DNA of 64,000 bases from Betaproteobacteria bacterium HGW-Betaproteobacteria-9. Its GTDB lineage: Bacteria; Pseudomonadota; Gammaproteobacteria; Burkholderiales; Burkholderiaceae_C. Positions 8,352-16,327 of the stretch are shown here, in pieces. The DNA is taken from NCBI GenBank assembly GCA_002842215.1, contig PHCC01000004.1, forward strand, positions 1 through 64,000, read 5' to 3'. The position numbers and the translations under genes were made by a program. Numbering within the stretch: position 1 is the first letter of the stretch; the number at the start of each line of letters is the position of its first letter. Under the pieces are notes generated by a model. It had not been told where the DNA came from. It saw only the letters and a program-made list of their open reading frames with translations, and made no database searches.

Positions 8352-9053
8352 GTGAACAAGATTTACCCGAGCGCAGCCGAAGCCCTCAAGGGCGTGGTGG
8401 CCGACGGCCAGCTCATCGCCGTGGGCGGTTTTGGCCTCTGCGGCATTCCCGAAGCACTGATCGACGCCCTGCGTGATTCCGGCGTCAAGAATCTGACCGC
8501 CATTTCCAACAACGCCGGCGTGGACGGCTTCGGTCTGGGCAAGCTGCTGGAGACTCGCCAGATCAAGAAGATGATTTCGTCCTACGTGGGTGAAAACAAG
8601 GAGTTCGAGCGCCAGTACCTGGCCGGTGAACTCGAACTCGAATTCACCCCCCAGGGCACGCTGGCCGAGAAGCTGCGCGCCGGCGGCGCCGGCATCCCGG
8701 CCTTCTTCACCAAGACCGGCGTCGGCACCCTGGTGGCCGAAGGCAAGGAGCTGCGCGAATTCGGCGGCGAGACCTATGTGATGGAACACGCGCTGTTCCC
8801 CGAGGTGGCGCTGGTCAAGGCCGACGTGGCCGACAAGTCGGGCAACCTGCGTTTCAACCTGACGGCGCGCAACTTCAACCCGGCTGCCGCCATGGCCGGC
8901 AAGGTCTGCATCGTCGAAGTCGAACGCATCGTCGCCACCGGCGAGATCGCACCGGATGACGTGCACCTGCCGGGCATCTACGTGCACCGCATCGTGCACA
9001 ACCCCACCCCGGAAAAGCGCATCGAGAAGCGCACCACCCGCGACCGCAAGTAA
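8352..9053 (+). CDS. scoA: 3-oxoacid (succinyl-CoA:acetoacetate) CoA-transferase subunit A
   Basis: A 233-residue alpha subunit of a class I CoA-transferase that moves CoA from succinyl-CoA to a 3-oxoacid such as acetoacetate. The [16 protein letters not shown] glycine-rich motif is near residues 25-40, and [14 protein letters not shown] and [15 protein letters not shown]-like stretches follow the ScoA/AtoD pattern. Starts at GTG (8352), the natural opening after the divergent promoter. Co-transcribed with scoB, ten bases away. A 3-oxoadipate (PcaI) role is possible, but no pca genes accompany it. Confidence 0.93.
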   Translation: MNKIYPSAAEALKGVVADGQLIAVGGFGLCGIPEALIDALRDSGVKNLTAISNNAGVDGFGLGKLLETRQIKKMISSYVGENKEFERQYLAGELELEFTPQGTLAEKLRAGGAGIPAFFTKTGVGTLVAEGKELREFGGETYVMEHALFPEVALVKADVADKSGNLRFNLTARNFNPAAAMAGKVCIVEVERIVATGEIAPDDVHLPGIYVHRIVHNPTPEKRIEKRTTRDRK

Positions 9054-9063
9054 GGAGCACAAC

Positions 9064-9702
9064 ATGCCTTGGACCCAAGACCAGATGGCCGCGCGCGCGG
9101 CCCAGGAACTGCAAGACGGCTTTTATGTGAACCTCGGCATCGGCATCCCGACGCTGGTGGCCAACCACGTGCCCGACCACGTCGAGGTGTGGCTGCAGAG
9201 CGAGAACGGCATGCTGGGCATCGGCCCCTTCCCGTACGAAGACGAGGTGGACGCCGACCTGATCAACGCGGGCAAGCAGACCGTGACCACCATGAAGGGT
9301 TCGGCCATTTTCGGCAGCCACGAGAGTTTTGCCATGATCCGCGGCGGCAAGATCAACCTGTCCATCCTCGGCGCCATGCAGGTGACGGCCGCGGGCGACC
9401 TGGCCAACTGGATGATCCCGGGCAAGATGGTCAAGGGCATGGGCGGCGCCATGGACCTGGTGGCCGGCGTCAAGCGCGTGATCGTGCTCATGGAACACGT
9501 CGCGAAGAAAAAAGACGGCACCGAAGACCTGAAGATCCTGCCCCAGTGCACCTTGCCACTGACCGGCAAGGGCGTGGTCGACCGCATCATCACCGACCTG
9601 GGCGTGATGGACGTGACGCCCGAGGGTCTGAAGCTGGTGGAACTGGCCGACGGCGTGACGCGCGAGTTCATCCAGAGCAAGACCGGTGTGCCCCTGATCT
9701 GA
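9064..9702 (+). CDS. scoB: 3-oxoacid CoA-transferase subunit B
   Basis: A 212-residue beta subunit that carries the catalytic glutamate: Glu47 in SENGMLG, which forms the glutamyl-CoA thioester. The N-terminus [15 protein letters not shown] and the [19 protein letters not shown] stretch are typical of ScoB. AAGGAG lies just before the ATG. It works as a heterodimer or heterotetramer with ScoA. A perfect GC hairpin follows the gene. Confidence 0.94.
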   Translation: MPWTQDQMAARAAQELQDGFYVNLGIGIPTLVANHVPDHVEVWLQSENGMLGIGPFPYEDEVDADLINAGKQTVTTMKGSAIFGSHESFAMIRGGKINLSILGAMQVTAAGDLANWMIPGKMVKGMGGAMDLVAGVKRVIVLMEHVAKKKDGTEDLKILPQCTLPLTGKGVVDRIITDLGVMDVTPEGLKLVELADGVTREFIQSKTGVPLI

Positions 9703-9708
9703 TGCGGT

Positions 9709-9740
9709 GGTGGCCGCGCGCTGCCCGGCACGCGGCCACC
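9709..9740 (+). terminator. GC-rich hairpin after scoB
   Basis: A perfect ten-base stem GGTGGCCGCG / CGCGGCCACC with a 12-base loop, six bases past the scoB stop. There is no T run, so it may act as a weak or Rho-assisted terminator or as an mRNA 3' end protector. It separates scoB from the riboswitch leader. Confidence 0.45.
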
Positions 9741-9769
9741 CGTTATCCGTCGTCTATACTCGCGCCTCA

Positions 9770-9876
9770 CCCGTCATTGGGGAGTAGCCGCTCTGCACCA
9801 CGCAGAGGTCCGCGTCAACACACTTGGCCCCCATGGCCATGGCGCCGACAGCTTCAAGCCTGGCAAGACCTTTGAC
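9770..9876 (+). ncRNA. yybP-ykoY manganese riboswitch aptamer
   Basis: Sequence and layout match the yybP-ykoY family: GGGGAGTAGCC in the first conserved loop (9779-9789), a P2 hairpin CTCTGC/GCAGAG (9791-9807), GTCAACACACTTGGCC (9813-9828), and GGCAAGACC (9862-9870) as the second conserved loop. The closing P1 can form from GTCATTGG (9773-9780) and CCTTTGAC (9869-9876). The family binds Mn2+ at the cross-helix loop and commonly switches on metal exporters, as in E. coli mntP. The downstream gene is a predicted Mn2+/Ca2+ exporter, in keeping with this. Confidence 0.93.
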
Positions 9877-9926
9877 CGCACAGCCGCCGGAAGGGCCGGG
9901 GCTGCTGTGCGGTCTTTTGGTTTTTT
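9874..9926 (+). terminator. riboswitch expression-platform terminator
   Basis: Stem GACCGCACAGC (9874-9884) pairs perfectly with GCTGTGCGGTC (9904-9914) and is followed by TTTTGGTTTTTT. The first three bases of its 5' arm (GAC, 9874-9876) are also the end of aptamer P1, so P1 formation with Mn2+ bound should hinder the terminator. This predicts transcription of the exporter gene when Mn2+ is high. Confidence 0.88.
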
Positions 9927-9946
9927 CCGGCCCCTGGAGCACAGTT

Positions 9947-10510
9947 TTGGAAGCCTTTCTCCTCTCCACCGGCATCGTTGCCCTCGCCGAAATGGGCGAC
10001 AAGACCCAGCTGCTTTCGCTGGTGCTGGCGGCCCGGTTCCGCAAACCCTGGCCCATCATCTGGGGCATCCTGGTGGCCACGCTGCTCAACCACGCCCTGG
10101 CCGGTGCGGCGGGGGCCTGGGTCATGGCCACCGTGGGACCTGATGTGATGCGCTGGGTGCTTGGCGTCTCGTTCATCGCTATGGCGGGCTGGATGCTGAT
10201 CCCCGACAAGCTGGACGATGTCGAGGCCGCGCCCAAGGGGCATCTCGGCGTGTTCGCCACCACCACCTGGGTGTTTTTTCTGGCCGAGATGGGCGACAAG
10301 ACGCAGATCGCCACCGTCGCTTTGGGGGCCCAGTACGCGCCACTGGTGGCCGTGGTCGCAGGCACCACCCTGGGCATGATGCTGGCCAATGCGCCGGTGG
10401 TGTTCTTTGGCGAGGCCCTCACGCGGCGCGTGCCGATCAAGGCGGTGCACGCGGTGGCAGCGGTGATCTTTCTGGCCTTGGGCGTGGGCGTGCTCTGGTT
10501 GGGTACCTGA
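9947..10510 (+). CDS. TMEM165/GDT1-family cation exporter (probable Mn2+ efflux)
   Basis: A 187-residue membrane protein with six helices in two repeats. Each repeat carries the family signature EMGDKTQ (ALAEMGDKTQLLSL and FLAEMGDKTQIATV), whose acidic residues bind the cation. An open frame extends upstream to 9824, but that region is the riboswitch and terminator. TTG 9947 is preceded by GGAG with seven-base spacing and gives the usual N-terminus LEAFLLSTGIVALAEMGD. Likely exports Mn2+ under riboswitch control. No ATP-driven partner is expected. Confidence 0.93.
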   Translation: MEAFLLSTGIVALAEMGDKTQLLSLVLAARFRKPWPIIWGILVATLLNHALAGAAGAWVMATVGPDVMRWVLGVSFIAMAGWMLIPDKLDDVEAAPKGHLGVFATTTWVFFLAEMGDKTQIATVALGAQYAPLVAVVAGTTLGMMLANAPVVFFGEALTRRVPIKAVHAVAAVIFLALGVGVLWLGT

Positions 10511-10536
10511 ACCCGCACCGGCTCAGGTTGCCGGAA

Positions 10537-11622
10537 TCATCCGGCCACCGAGGCCGGCGCAGCGGCTTCACCCGCGATCAATGACGCTGCCGCTTCGTTG
10601 AGCGCGGCTGGCGAGCGGTCGCGCAGCACGCAGGGCAGCGCCTGGCCGTATTGGCTGAAATTGCGTGAGATGGACTGGGCGTAGGTCGGGTCGTAGTGCA
10701 GCTTCAGCAGCTCCAGCACCACCGCCGGCGTCTGACCCGCCTGCACCTGGGCGATCCATCCTTCCACCACGGCCTTGCCGCGCAACTCGGTCAGCGCTTC
10801 CAGCCGCTGGCAGAAATGCGCGCTGTCCTGGACGAAAAAATCGTAGTCCTCCAGCAGCAGTGCCACACGCTCCTCGTCCGACAGCTGCAGGTCGATGCAG
10901 GGGCTCGCCCGCATGGCGTCGATCAGCGCATCGGGCACGCGCACATTGCCCACCTTCTTGCTTTCGCTTTCGATGAACACCGGCCGCGCTGGGTCGAAGC
11001 GGCGCAAGGCGTCCCAGATCAGGCTGTCAAAACGTTTCTGACTCGGTTGCGGCACACCCGGAATGTGGCCCAGCACCGAACTGCGGTGGTTGGCCAGGGC
11101 TTCCAGGTCCAGCACCTGCGCGCCCTGGTCAGCGAGCGCCTGCAACAGCCGTGTCTTTCCGCTGCCTGTAGGACCGCAGACCACACGGTAGTGCAGGCGG
11201 GTGGCCAGCCCGGGCAGGGACTCGACCAGCGCCGCGCGCCAGGCCTTGTAGCCGCCTTCGATCAGTGTGACCTGAAAGCCGATCGCGCCCAGGATGGTGG
11301 CCAGCGCGCCGCTGCGGTTGCCGCCGCGCCAGCAATACACCACCGGCTTCCAGTCCCGGGGCTTGTCGAGCACGTCGCGTTCGATGTGGGCCGCGATGTT
11401 GCGCGCCGACAGCGCGGCGCCGCGCTTCTTGGCCTCGAACGCGTTGACCTGCTTGTACATTGTGCCGATGGTGATGCGCTCGGCGTTGTTGAGCGTGGGC
11501 CAGTTGAGCGCGCCGGGCACGTGGTCGAGCGCGTGTTCGTCTTCGGTGCGGGCGTCGATGATGGCGTCAAAGCGGTCGAGTTGGCTCAGCGCTTCGCTGG
11601 CGGGCAGGGTGTGAACGGGCAT
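10537..11622 (-). CDS. mnmH: tRNA 2-selenouridine synthase
   Basis: A 361-residue SelU/MnmH (YbbB). It replaces sulfur with selenium at wobble U34 of tRNAs, via a geranylated intermediate, using selenophosphate. The N-terminal rhodanese domain has the catalytic Cys97 in YCWRGGNRSGA, matching the Cys97 of the E. coli enzyme. A Walker A GPTGSGKT near residue 150 opens the P-loop domain. Its presence implies that SelD is encoded elsewhere in the genome. Seven bases from tesA and probably cotranscribed. Confidence 0.96.
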   Translation of the reverse strand: MPVHTLPASEALSQLDRFDAIIDARTEDEHALDHVPGALNWPTLNNAERITIGTMYKQVNAFEAKKRGAALSARNIAAHIERDVLDKPRDWKPVVYCWRGGNRSGALATILGAIGFQVTLIEGGYKAWRAALVESLPGLATRLHYRVVCGPTGSGKTRLLQALADQGAQVLDLEALANHRSSVLGHIPGVPQPSQKRFDSLIWDALRRFDPARPVFIESESKKVGNVRVPDALIDAMRASPCIDLQLSDEERVALLLEDYDFFVQDSAHFCQRLEALTELRGKAVVEGWIAQVQAGQTPAVVLELLKLHYDPTYAQSISRNFSQYGQALPCVLRDRSPAALNEAAASLIAGEAAAPASVAG

Positions 11623-11628
11623 GCCGGA

Positions 11629-12288
11629 TTATCGTTTCACGAGCAGCGCGCGCAGCGCGGGCCACACGTTGGCGGCCAGCGTGGGTTGTGCCATTTCGTT
11701 CGGGTGGATGCGGTCGCTCTGAAACAGCGTGGCGGTCGCATCGGGCAGATCGGCCACACCTGCCAGCAGAAAGGGCACCAGACCGATCTTCTCGGCCTGC
11801 GCCACGGTCTTGAACACCTGGCGGAATTCCTGCGTGTACTTCGCGCCGTAGTTGGGCGGCACCTCCATGCCCACCAGCAGCACGCGGGCACCGGCCTCGC
11901 GGGAAAGCCGGGCCATGGCGGCCAGGTTGTCGCGCGTCATGCTGAGCGGCATGCCGCGCAGGGCATCGTTGCCGCCGAGTTCGATGATCACCACGGCGGG
12001 TTGGTGCTGGCGCAGCAGGGCCGGCAGGCGCGAGCGGCCGCCCGATGTGGTGTCGGCGCTGATGCCGGCGTTCACCATGCGGCCCGGGACTTTTTCGCTG
12101 TCCAGGCGCTGCTGCAGCAGCGCCACCCAGCCGCTGCCGCGCCGGAGGCCGTATTCGGCGGTCAGCGAGTCACCCACCACCAGCACCGTGGGCGCAGTGG
12201 CCGCCGAGGCGGTCTGTGCCATCGCCGCACCGATAGACCCCAGGCAGGCTGCCCCGACGAGCAGGGCGTTAAAGTGACGTCGTTTCAA
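11629..12288 (-). CDS. tesA: TesA-like arylesterase / lysophospholipase (SGNH hydrolase)
   Basis: A 219-residue periplasmic GDSL hydrolase. The signal peptide is MKRRHFNALLVGAACLGSIG with an AMAQ-type cleavage site. SGNH blocks are all present: nucleophile Ser in VVGDSLTAEYG, Gly in GISADTTSGG, Asn in ELGGNDALRG, and the Asp/His pair in SDRIHPNE. It hydrolyses acyl esters or thioesters and lysophospholipids. It is divergent from the ybbA-type ABC ATPase, the same head-to-head pairing as in E. coli. Confidence 0.94.
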   Translation of the reverse strand: MKRRHFNALLVGAACLGSIGAAMAQTASAATAPTVLVVGDSLTAEYGLRRGSGWVALLQQRLDSEKVPGRMVNAGISADTTSGGRSRLPALLRQHQPAVVIIELGGNDALRGMPLSMTRDNLAAMARLSREAGARVLLVGMEVPPNYGAKYTQEFRQVFKTVAQAEKIGLVPFLLAGVADLPDATATLFQSDRIHPNEMAQPTLAANVWPALRALLVKR

Positions 12289-12302
12289 CCTGAGGCCTTT
12301 CC

Positions 12303-12992
12303 ATGTCCGATGTGATGATTGCCGTGCAGCATGTGTTCAAGTCGGTGACCGACTCCACGGGCACCCTGACCATTTTGCGCGATATCGATTTCTCACTGAA
12401 CAAAGGGGAAACTGCGGCGATCGTGGGCGCCTCGGGCTCGGGCAAGAGCACCCTGCTGTCGATCGTGGCCGGGCTGGACACGCCCACCAGCGGCACCGTG
12501 CTGGTTGACGGCGTGGACCTGTTTGTGATCAACGAGGACGAGCGGGCTGCCCTGCGCGCCCAGAAGGTCGGCTTCGTGTTCCAGAGCTTTCAGCTGCTGG
12601 GTAACCTGAACGCGCTGGAAAACGTGATGCTGCCGCTGGAGCTGTCGGGCCGGCGCGATGCGCGGGCGACCGCCACGCGCATGCTGCAGCGTGTGGGTCT
12701 GGGTGAGCGCCTGGGTCATTACCCGAAAGTGCTTTCGGGTGGCGAGCAGCAGCGCGTGGCGCTGGCGCGGGCGTTCGTGGTGCAGCCCGCCGTGTTGCTG
12801 GCCGACGAGCCCACGGGCAGCCTGGACTTTACCACCGGCGAAAAGGTGATGGAACTCATGTTCGAGCTCAACCGCGAGCAGGGCACGACGCTGGTGCTGG
12901 TGACCCACGACCGGGCGATCGCCCAGCGCTGCGAGCGCCGCATCACGATCGAGGCGGGGCAGGTGGTGGAGACCGCGGAAGCGCCTGCATGA
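12303..12992 (+). CDS. ybbA: ABC transporter ATP-binding protein, LolD/YbbA type
   Basis: A 229-residue ATPase of the MacB/LolD group. Walker A GASGSGKST, Q-loop FVFQSFQLL, signature [15 protein letters not shown] and Walker B VLLADEPTGSLD are all intact, with the H-loop at VTHDRAI. The E. coli homologue pairs with the large permease YbbP, but no permease follows here; the next gene is rlmB. The start is 14 bases from the tesA start on the other strand. Confidence 0.92.
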   Translation: MSDVMIAVQHVFKSVTDSTGTLTILRDIDFSLNKGETAAIVGASGSGKSTLLSIVAGLDTPTSGTVLVDGVDLFVINEDERAALRAQKVGFVFQSFQLLGNLNALENVMLPLELSGRRDARATATRMLQRVGLGERLGHYPKVLSGGEQQRVALARAFVVQPAVLLADEPTGSLDFTTGEKVMELMFELNREQGTTLVLVTHDRAIAQRCERRITIEAGQVVETAEAPA

Positions 12993-12998
12993 CGTGAA

Positions 12999-13085
12999 CA
13001 CCCCCGCCGCGCTGCGCGCGACCCCCTCAAGGGGGCGATGCGATGCGGCCTGGCGGAGCCAGTTCCGCCGCATCCTGGGGAAGTC
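12999..13085. repeat. stop-codon-associated GC-rich repeat, copy A
   Basis: Degenerate copy of the repeat family found at seven places in this window. It starts seven bases after the ybbA stop with CACCCCCGCCGCGCTGCGCG, has the CCCCC-TCAA-GGGGG hairpin, and ends CCGCCGCATCCTGGGG. Orientation matches the gene it follows. It lies between ybbA and rlmB. Confidence 0.75.
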
Positions 13086-13156
13086 ATTGCGCGCCGGAGG
13101 GGATCACCCGTGCCGAAGGCGACGCGGGACGCCCGGAGGGCGCTGATAATTAGGGG

Positions 13157-13900
13157 ATGTCTTCCCCCAAAGTGCTTTTCGGCTTTCACGCCGTTGGCGT
13201 GCGCCTGAAAACCGCGCCGCAATCCATCATCGAAATCTATTTCGAGCCCAGCCGCCGCGACGCGCGCATGCGCCAGTTTCTGGACCGCGTCAAAGAGGCG
13301 AATGTGCGCCTGATCGAGGCCGATGGCCTGCGCCTGGCCAAGCTCGCGGGCAGCCACGGCCACCAGGGTGTGGCGGCGCGGGTGATGGCCATTCCCCAGG
13401 TGCATTCGCTGGACGAATTACTGGAGGGTCTGGAAGCCGCCGGTACCGTGCCGCTGTTGCTGGTGCTCGATGGCATCACCGATCCCCACAACCTGGGCGC
13501 CTGCCTGCGCGTGGCCGATGGCGCGGGCGCGCACGCCGTGATCGCGCCCAAGGACCACGCCGCCGGCATCAACGCCACGGTGGCCAAGGTGGCCAGCGGC
13601 GCGGCCGAGACCATGCCCTATTTCATGGTGACCAACCTGGCGCGCACCCTGGGTGAGTTGAAGGAGCGCAACATCTGGATCATTGGCACCAGCGACGACG
13701 CGCCCAAAACGCTGTACCAGGTGGACCTCAAAGGCCCGGTGGCGCTGGTGCTGGGTGCCGAGGGCGACGGCATGCGCCAGCTCACGCGCAAGACCTGCGA
13801 CGAGCTGGTCAGCATCCCCATGGCCGGCGCGGTGGAAAGCCTCAACGTGTCGGTGGCCAGCGGGGTCTGCCTGTACGAGGCGCTGCGTCAACGCGGCTGA
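13157..13900 (+). CDS. rlmB: 23S rRNA (guanosine-2251-2'-O)-methyltransferase
   Basis: A 247-residue SPOUT methyltransferase that modifies G2251 in the P-loop of 23S rRNA. The N-terminal substrate-binding domain (residues about 1-80) starts KVLFGFHAVGVRLK. SPOUT motifs are DPHNLGACLRVADGAGA, VLGAEGDGMRQLTRK and IPMAGAVESLNVSVASG, the last forming the trefoil knot. Full length. Two bases before the sirtuin gene. Confidence 0.97.
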   Translation: MSSPKVLFGFHAVGVRLKTAPQSIIEIYFEPSRRDARMRQFLDRVKEANVRLIEADGLRLAKLAGSHGHQGVAARVMAIPQVHSLDELLEGLEAAGTVPLLLVLDGITDPHNLGACLRVADGAGAHAVIAPKDHAAGINATVAKVASGAAETMPYFMVTNLARTLGELKERNIWIIGTSDDAPKTLYQVDLKGPVALVLGAEGDGMRQLTRKTCDELVSIPMAGAVESLNVSVASGVCLYEALRQRG

Positions 13901-13902
13901 AC

Positions 13903-14625
13903 ATGTCCACGGTGCGCGACTGGATCGGGAGCGCACGCCACATCGCCGTGCTGACCGGTGCGGGCGTGAGTGCCGAATCCGGCGTGCCCACGTTCCGCGA
14001 TGCCCAGACCGGCTTGTGGGCGCGGTTCAAACCCGAAGACCTGGCCACCGAGGAGGCGTTTCGCGCCCACCCGCGTCGCGTGTGGGATTGGTACCAGTTC
14101 CGCCGCGACATGATCGCCGAGGTGGCGCCCAATGCGGGGCACCGGGCGCTGGCGGCCTTTCAGCAGCGCCACCCGGGCCGGCTCACGCTCATCACGCAGA
14201 ACGTGGACGGCCTGCACCAGCGCGCGGGCAGCACCGACGCGATCGCCCTGCACGGCAACCTGGCCGATGACCGTTGGCTGGACATGCCGCGCGATTGTTG
14301 CCACTCCGAGTTCGTGGAAGCCGGTCGTCCGCCCCATTGCCCGACCTGTGGCAACCTGCGGCGCCCGGGCGTGGTCTGGTTTGGCGAGATGCTGCCGCTG
14401 CCCGCGCTGGACGCGGCGCAGAACGCCGCGAACCGCTGCGACCTGATGCTGGTTGTCGGCACCTCGGGCGTGGTCTACCCGGCCGCTGGCCTGGCGCACA
14501 CCGCGCACCGGCGCGGCGCCCGGGTGGTGGTGATCAACCCCGAGGCGACCGAGCTGGACGTGGTGGCCGACTTGTGCCTGCACGAACCTGCGGCACAATG
14601 CCTGCCAACACTGCTGGAGGATTGA
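13903..14625 (+). CDS. SIR2-family NAD-dependent deacylase
   Basis: A 240-residue sirtuin that removes acyl groups from lysine using NAD+. Motifs in order: GAGVSAESGVPTFR, TQNVDGLH, catalytic His in ALHGN, a zinc set CC (in RDCCHSE) with CPTCG, and VVGTSGVVYPAAGLA. WDWYQFRR supplies the Tyr-x-x-Arg pair that marks class III sirtuins acting on succinyl or malonyl lysine. Packed between rlmB and a small lipoprotein gene whose ATG abuts its stop. Confidence 0.92.
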   Translation: MSTVRDWIGSARHIAVLTGAGVSAESGVPTFRDAQTGLWARFKPEDLATEEAFRAHPRRVWDWYQFRRDMIAEVAPNAGHRALAAFQQRHPGRLTLITQNVDGLHQRAGSTDAIALHGNLADDRWLDMPRDCCHSEFVEAGRPPHCPTCGNLRRPGVVWFGEMLPLPALDAAQNAANRCDLMLVVGTSGVVYPAAGLAHTAHRRGARVVVINPEATELDVVADLCLHEPAAQCLPTLLED

Positions 14626-14979
14626 ATGACGAGCCCATCTGCACAACGCGCGGGGTTGATCGCTGCCTTGAGCGTCGCCTTGTTGGCCGCGGCTTGCACC
14701 CAGGAGCAACAGAACAAGCTCAGCCGCGAAATCCAGAACTGGACCGGCACCAACGGCGTGCTGGAGGTGTACGCGGGCGACAAGGTGGTGCGCCGCTTCC
14801 TCAAGATCGACAAGATCAGCACAGCGCTGGGCACCGACGACGCCAAGCCGCGCGCCTACCGCTATGGCTACGGAACCCTGGACGAAAACCTCAACATGCA
14901 GGTGGACCCGGGCGAGAAAAAGGTGTATTTCGAGATCAGCGACTACACCAACGCGGTGTTCTTCGAGAATCCGCGCTGA
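14626..14979 (+). CDS. small predicted lipoprotein of unknown function
   Basis: A 117-residue protein with a lipoprotein signal: a basic start, hydrophobic helix and lipobox LLAAAC with Cys near residue 25. The mature part (NWTGTNGVLEVYAGDKVVRRF, later GEKKVYFEISDYTNAVFFE) looks like a small beta-rich domain; I do not recognise a family. The start directly abuts the sirtuin stop, and the GGAGG within the sirtuin's last codons serves as its ribosome-binding site. Confidence 0.78.
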   Translation: MTSPSAQRAGLIAALSVALLAAACTQEQQNKLSREIQNWTGTNGVLEVYAGDKVVRRFLKIDKISTALGTDDAKPRAYRYGYGTLDENLNMQVDPGEKKVYFEISDYTNAVFFENPR

Positions 14980-14991
14980 CCCATTTCAGAG

Positions 14992-15020
14992 CCTGGCCCC
15001 GCCGAAGGTGGCGGGACCAG
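14992..15020 (+). other. strong intergenic hairpin
   Basis: CCTGGCCCCGCC pairs with GGCGGGACCAGG across a six-base loop, interrupted only by one C/A mismatch. It lies between the lipoprotein and Yip1 genes. There is no T run, so a terminator is not clear; an mRNA stability or partial termination element is as likely. Confidence 0.4.
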
Positions 15021-15069
15021 GGCCACAGGCGGCGCCAGGCCGCGCAAGGTTTTTCAACCGGAGGGAATC

Positions 15070-16308
15070 ATGACGATCGTTGACCGCGTACAAGCCATTC
15101 TTCTCAAACCCAAGGAAACATGGCCTGTCATTGAACAGGAAGCCACCGATCCCAAGGCGATTTACACCAATTACCTGATCTATCTGGCCGCCATACCGGC
15201 CATCGCGACCTTCATCGGGCTCAGCCTGATCGGCGCCGGTGCCTTTGGCATTTCGTTCCGGGTGCCCATCGTCAGCGGCCTGGTTAACATGGTGGTGGGT
15301 TTCGTGCTGTCGCTGGTGATGGTCTATGTGCTGGCCCTGATCGCGAATGCGCTGGCGCCCACGTTCAAGGGTGAAAAGAACCTGCTCAACGCCTTCAAGC
15401 TGGTGGCCTATGGCTCCACGGCGGGTTTCGTGGGCGGCATCTTCAGCCTGCTGCCCGCCCTGTCCATGCTCGGGGTGATCGCCGCGCTGTATTCGATCTA
15501 CCTGATCTACACCGGCATTCCGGTGCTGATGAAGGCGCCCGAGGAGAAGGCGGTGGGCTACACCGCGGTGCTGATCGTGTGCGGCATCGTGGCGAGCCTG
15601 GTGGTGGGCGCGGTCAGCGCGCTGTTCACCGGGGGTGGCCCGGGCATGATGATGGGCGGCGCCGCATCCTCGTCCGACCAGGTGAGCATCAAAGTGCCGG
15701 GGACCGAGATCACCATCGACACCGCCAAGATTGAAGAAGCGGGCAAGAAGGTCGAGGAGGCGAGCAAGCGCATGGAAGAGGCTCAGGCCAAGGGTGACTC
15801 CGCCGCGGCCGGCAAGGCCATGGCCGACATGATGGGCGCGGCCATGGGCGGGCAGGGTGGCAAACCCTTTGCGCCCGATCTGCTGCAGACCCATGTGCCG
15901 GACAAGCTGGCCGGTATGGAGCGCACCGCGATCGAGGCCCGCTCCGACAGCGCCATGGGCATGAGCTTCTCCAGCGTCACCGCCGAATACACCCGGGACA
16001 ACGGCCGCGTGGAAGTCAAGGTGCAGGACCTCGGTGCGGTGCCCGCGCTCGGCATGGCCATGGGCGCCTGGGCCCAGAGCACCGTCAACCGCGAGACCCA
16101 GGACGAGGTCGAGCGCATCTACCAGAAGGACGGTGTTTCTTTCAAGGAGGAATACCGCAAGGACGGCAGCAGCGCGGAGATGTCGGTGATGCTGGCCAAC
16201 GGCGTCATGGTCGAACTCACGGGTGACAACGTCGACATGGACGGTCTTCGCGGCGCGCTGGCCGCGCTGGACATCAAGGGTCTGGCAGGCCTGAAGCGGG
16301 AAAAATGA
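15070..16308 (+). CDS. Yip1-family membrane protein with long C-terminal domain
   Basis: A 412-residue protein. Residues 1-185 contain a Yip1-like domain with five hydrophobic helices, starting RVQAILLKPKETWPVIEQE. Then come a Gly/Met-rich linker, a charged helix (KIEEAGKKVEEASKRMEEAQ) and a soluble domain of about 150 residues ending at a conserved-looking MVELTGDNVDMDGLRGAL. Function is unknown; bacterial Yip1 proteins often sit in envelope or stress operons. GGAGGGAATC precedes the ATG. The soluble tail is much longer than in a simple Yip1 protein. Confidence 0.8.
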   Translation: MTIVDRVQAILLKPKETWPVIEQEATDPKAIYTNYLIYLAAIPAIATFIGLSLIGAGAFGISFRVPIVSGLVNMVVGFVLSLVMVYVLALIANALAPTFKGEKNLLNAFKLVAYGSTAGFVGGIFSLLPALSMLGVIAALYSIYLIYTGIPVLMKAPEEKAVGYTAVLIVCGIVASLVVGAVSALFTGGGPGMMMGGAASSSDQVSIKVPGTEITIDTAKIEEAGKKVEEASKRMEEAQAKGDSAAAGKAMADMMGAAMGGQGGKPFAPDLLQTHVPDKLAGMERTAIEARSDSAMGMSFSSVTAEYTRDNGRVEVKVQDLGAVPALGMAMGAWAQSTVNRETQDEVERIYQKDGVSFKEEYRKDGSSAEMSVMLANGVMVELTGDNVDMDGLRGALAALDIKGLAGLKREK

Positions 16309-16313
16309 CCGGT

Positions 16314-16327
16314 GGGGCTTCGGCCCC
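16314..16327. terminator. UUCG-capped hairpin between convergent genes
   Basis: GGGGC-TTCG-GCCCC sits in the 19-base gap between the Yip1 gene and the convergent chromate transporter gene. The stable tetraloop hairpin could end transcription from both sides, although there is no T run. Confidence 0.5.

Noticed and set aside
9824-9946. Upstream ATG and coding extension of the GDT1-family gene
   Set aside because: The stretch is the yybP-ykoY riboswitch and its terminator; the encoded residues have no place in the family, and TTG 9947 has a correct ribosome-binding site.
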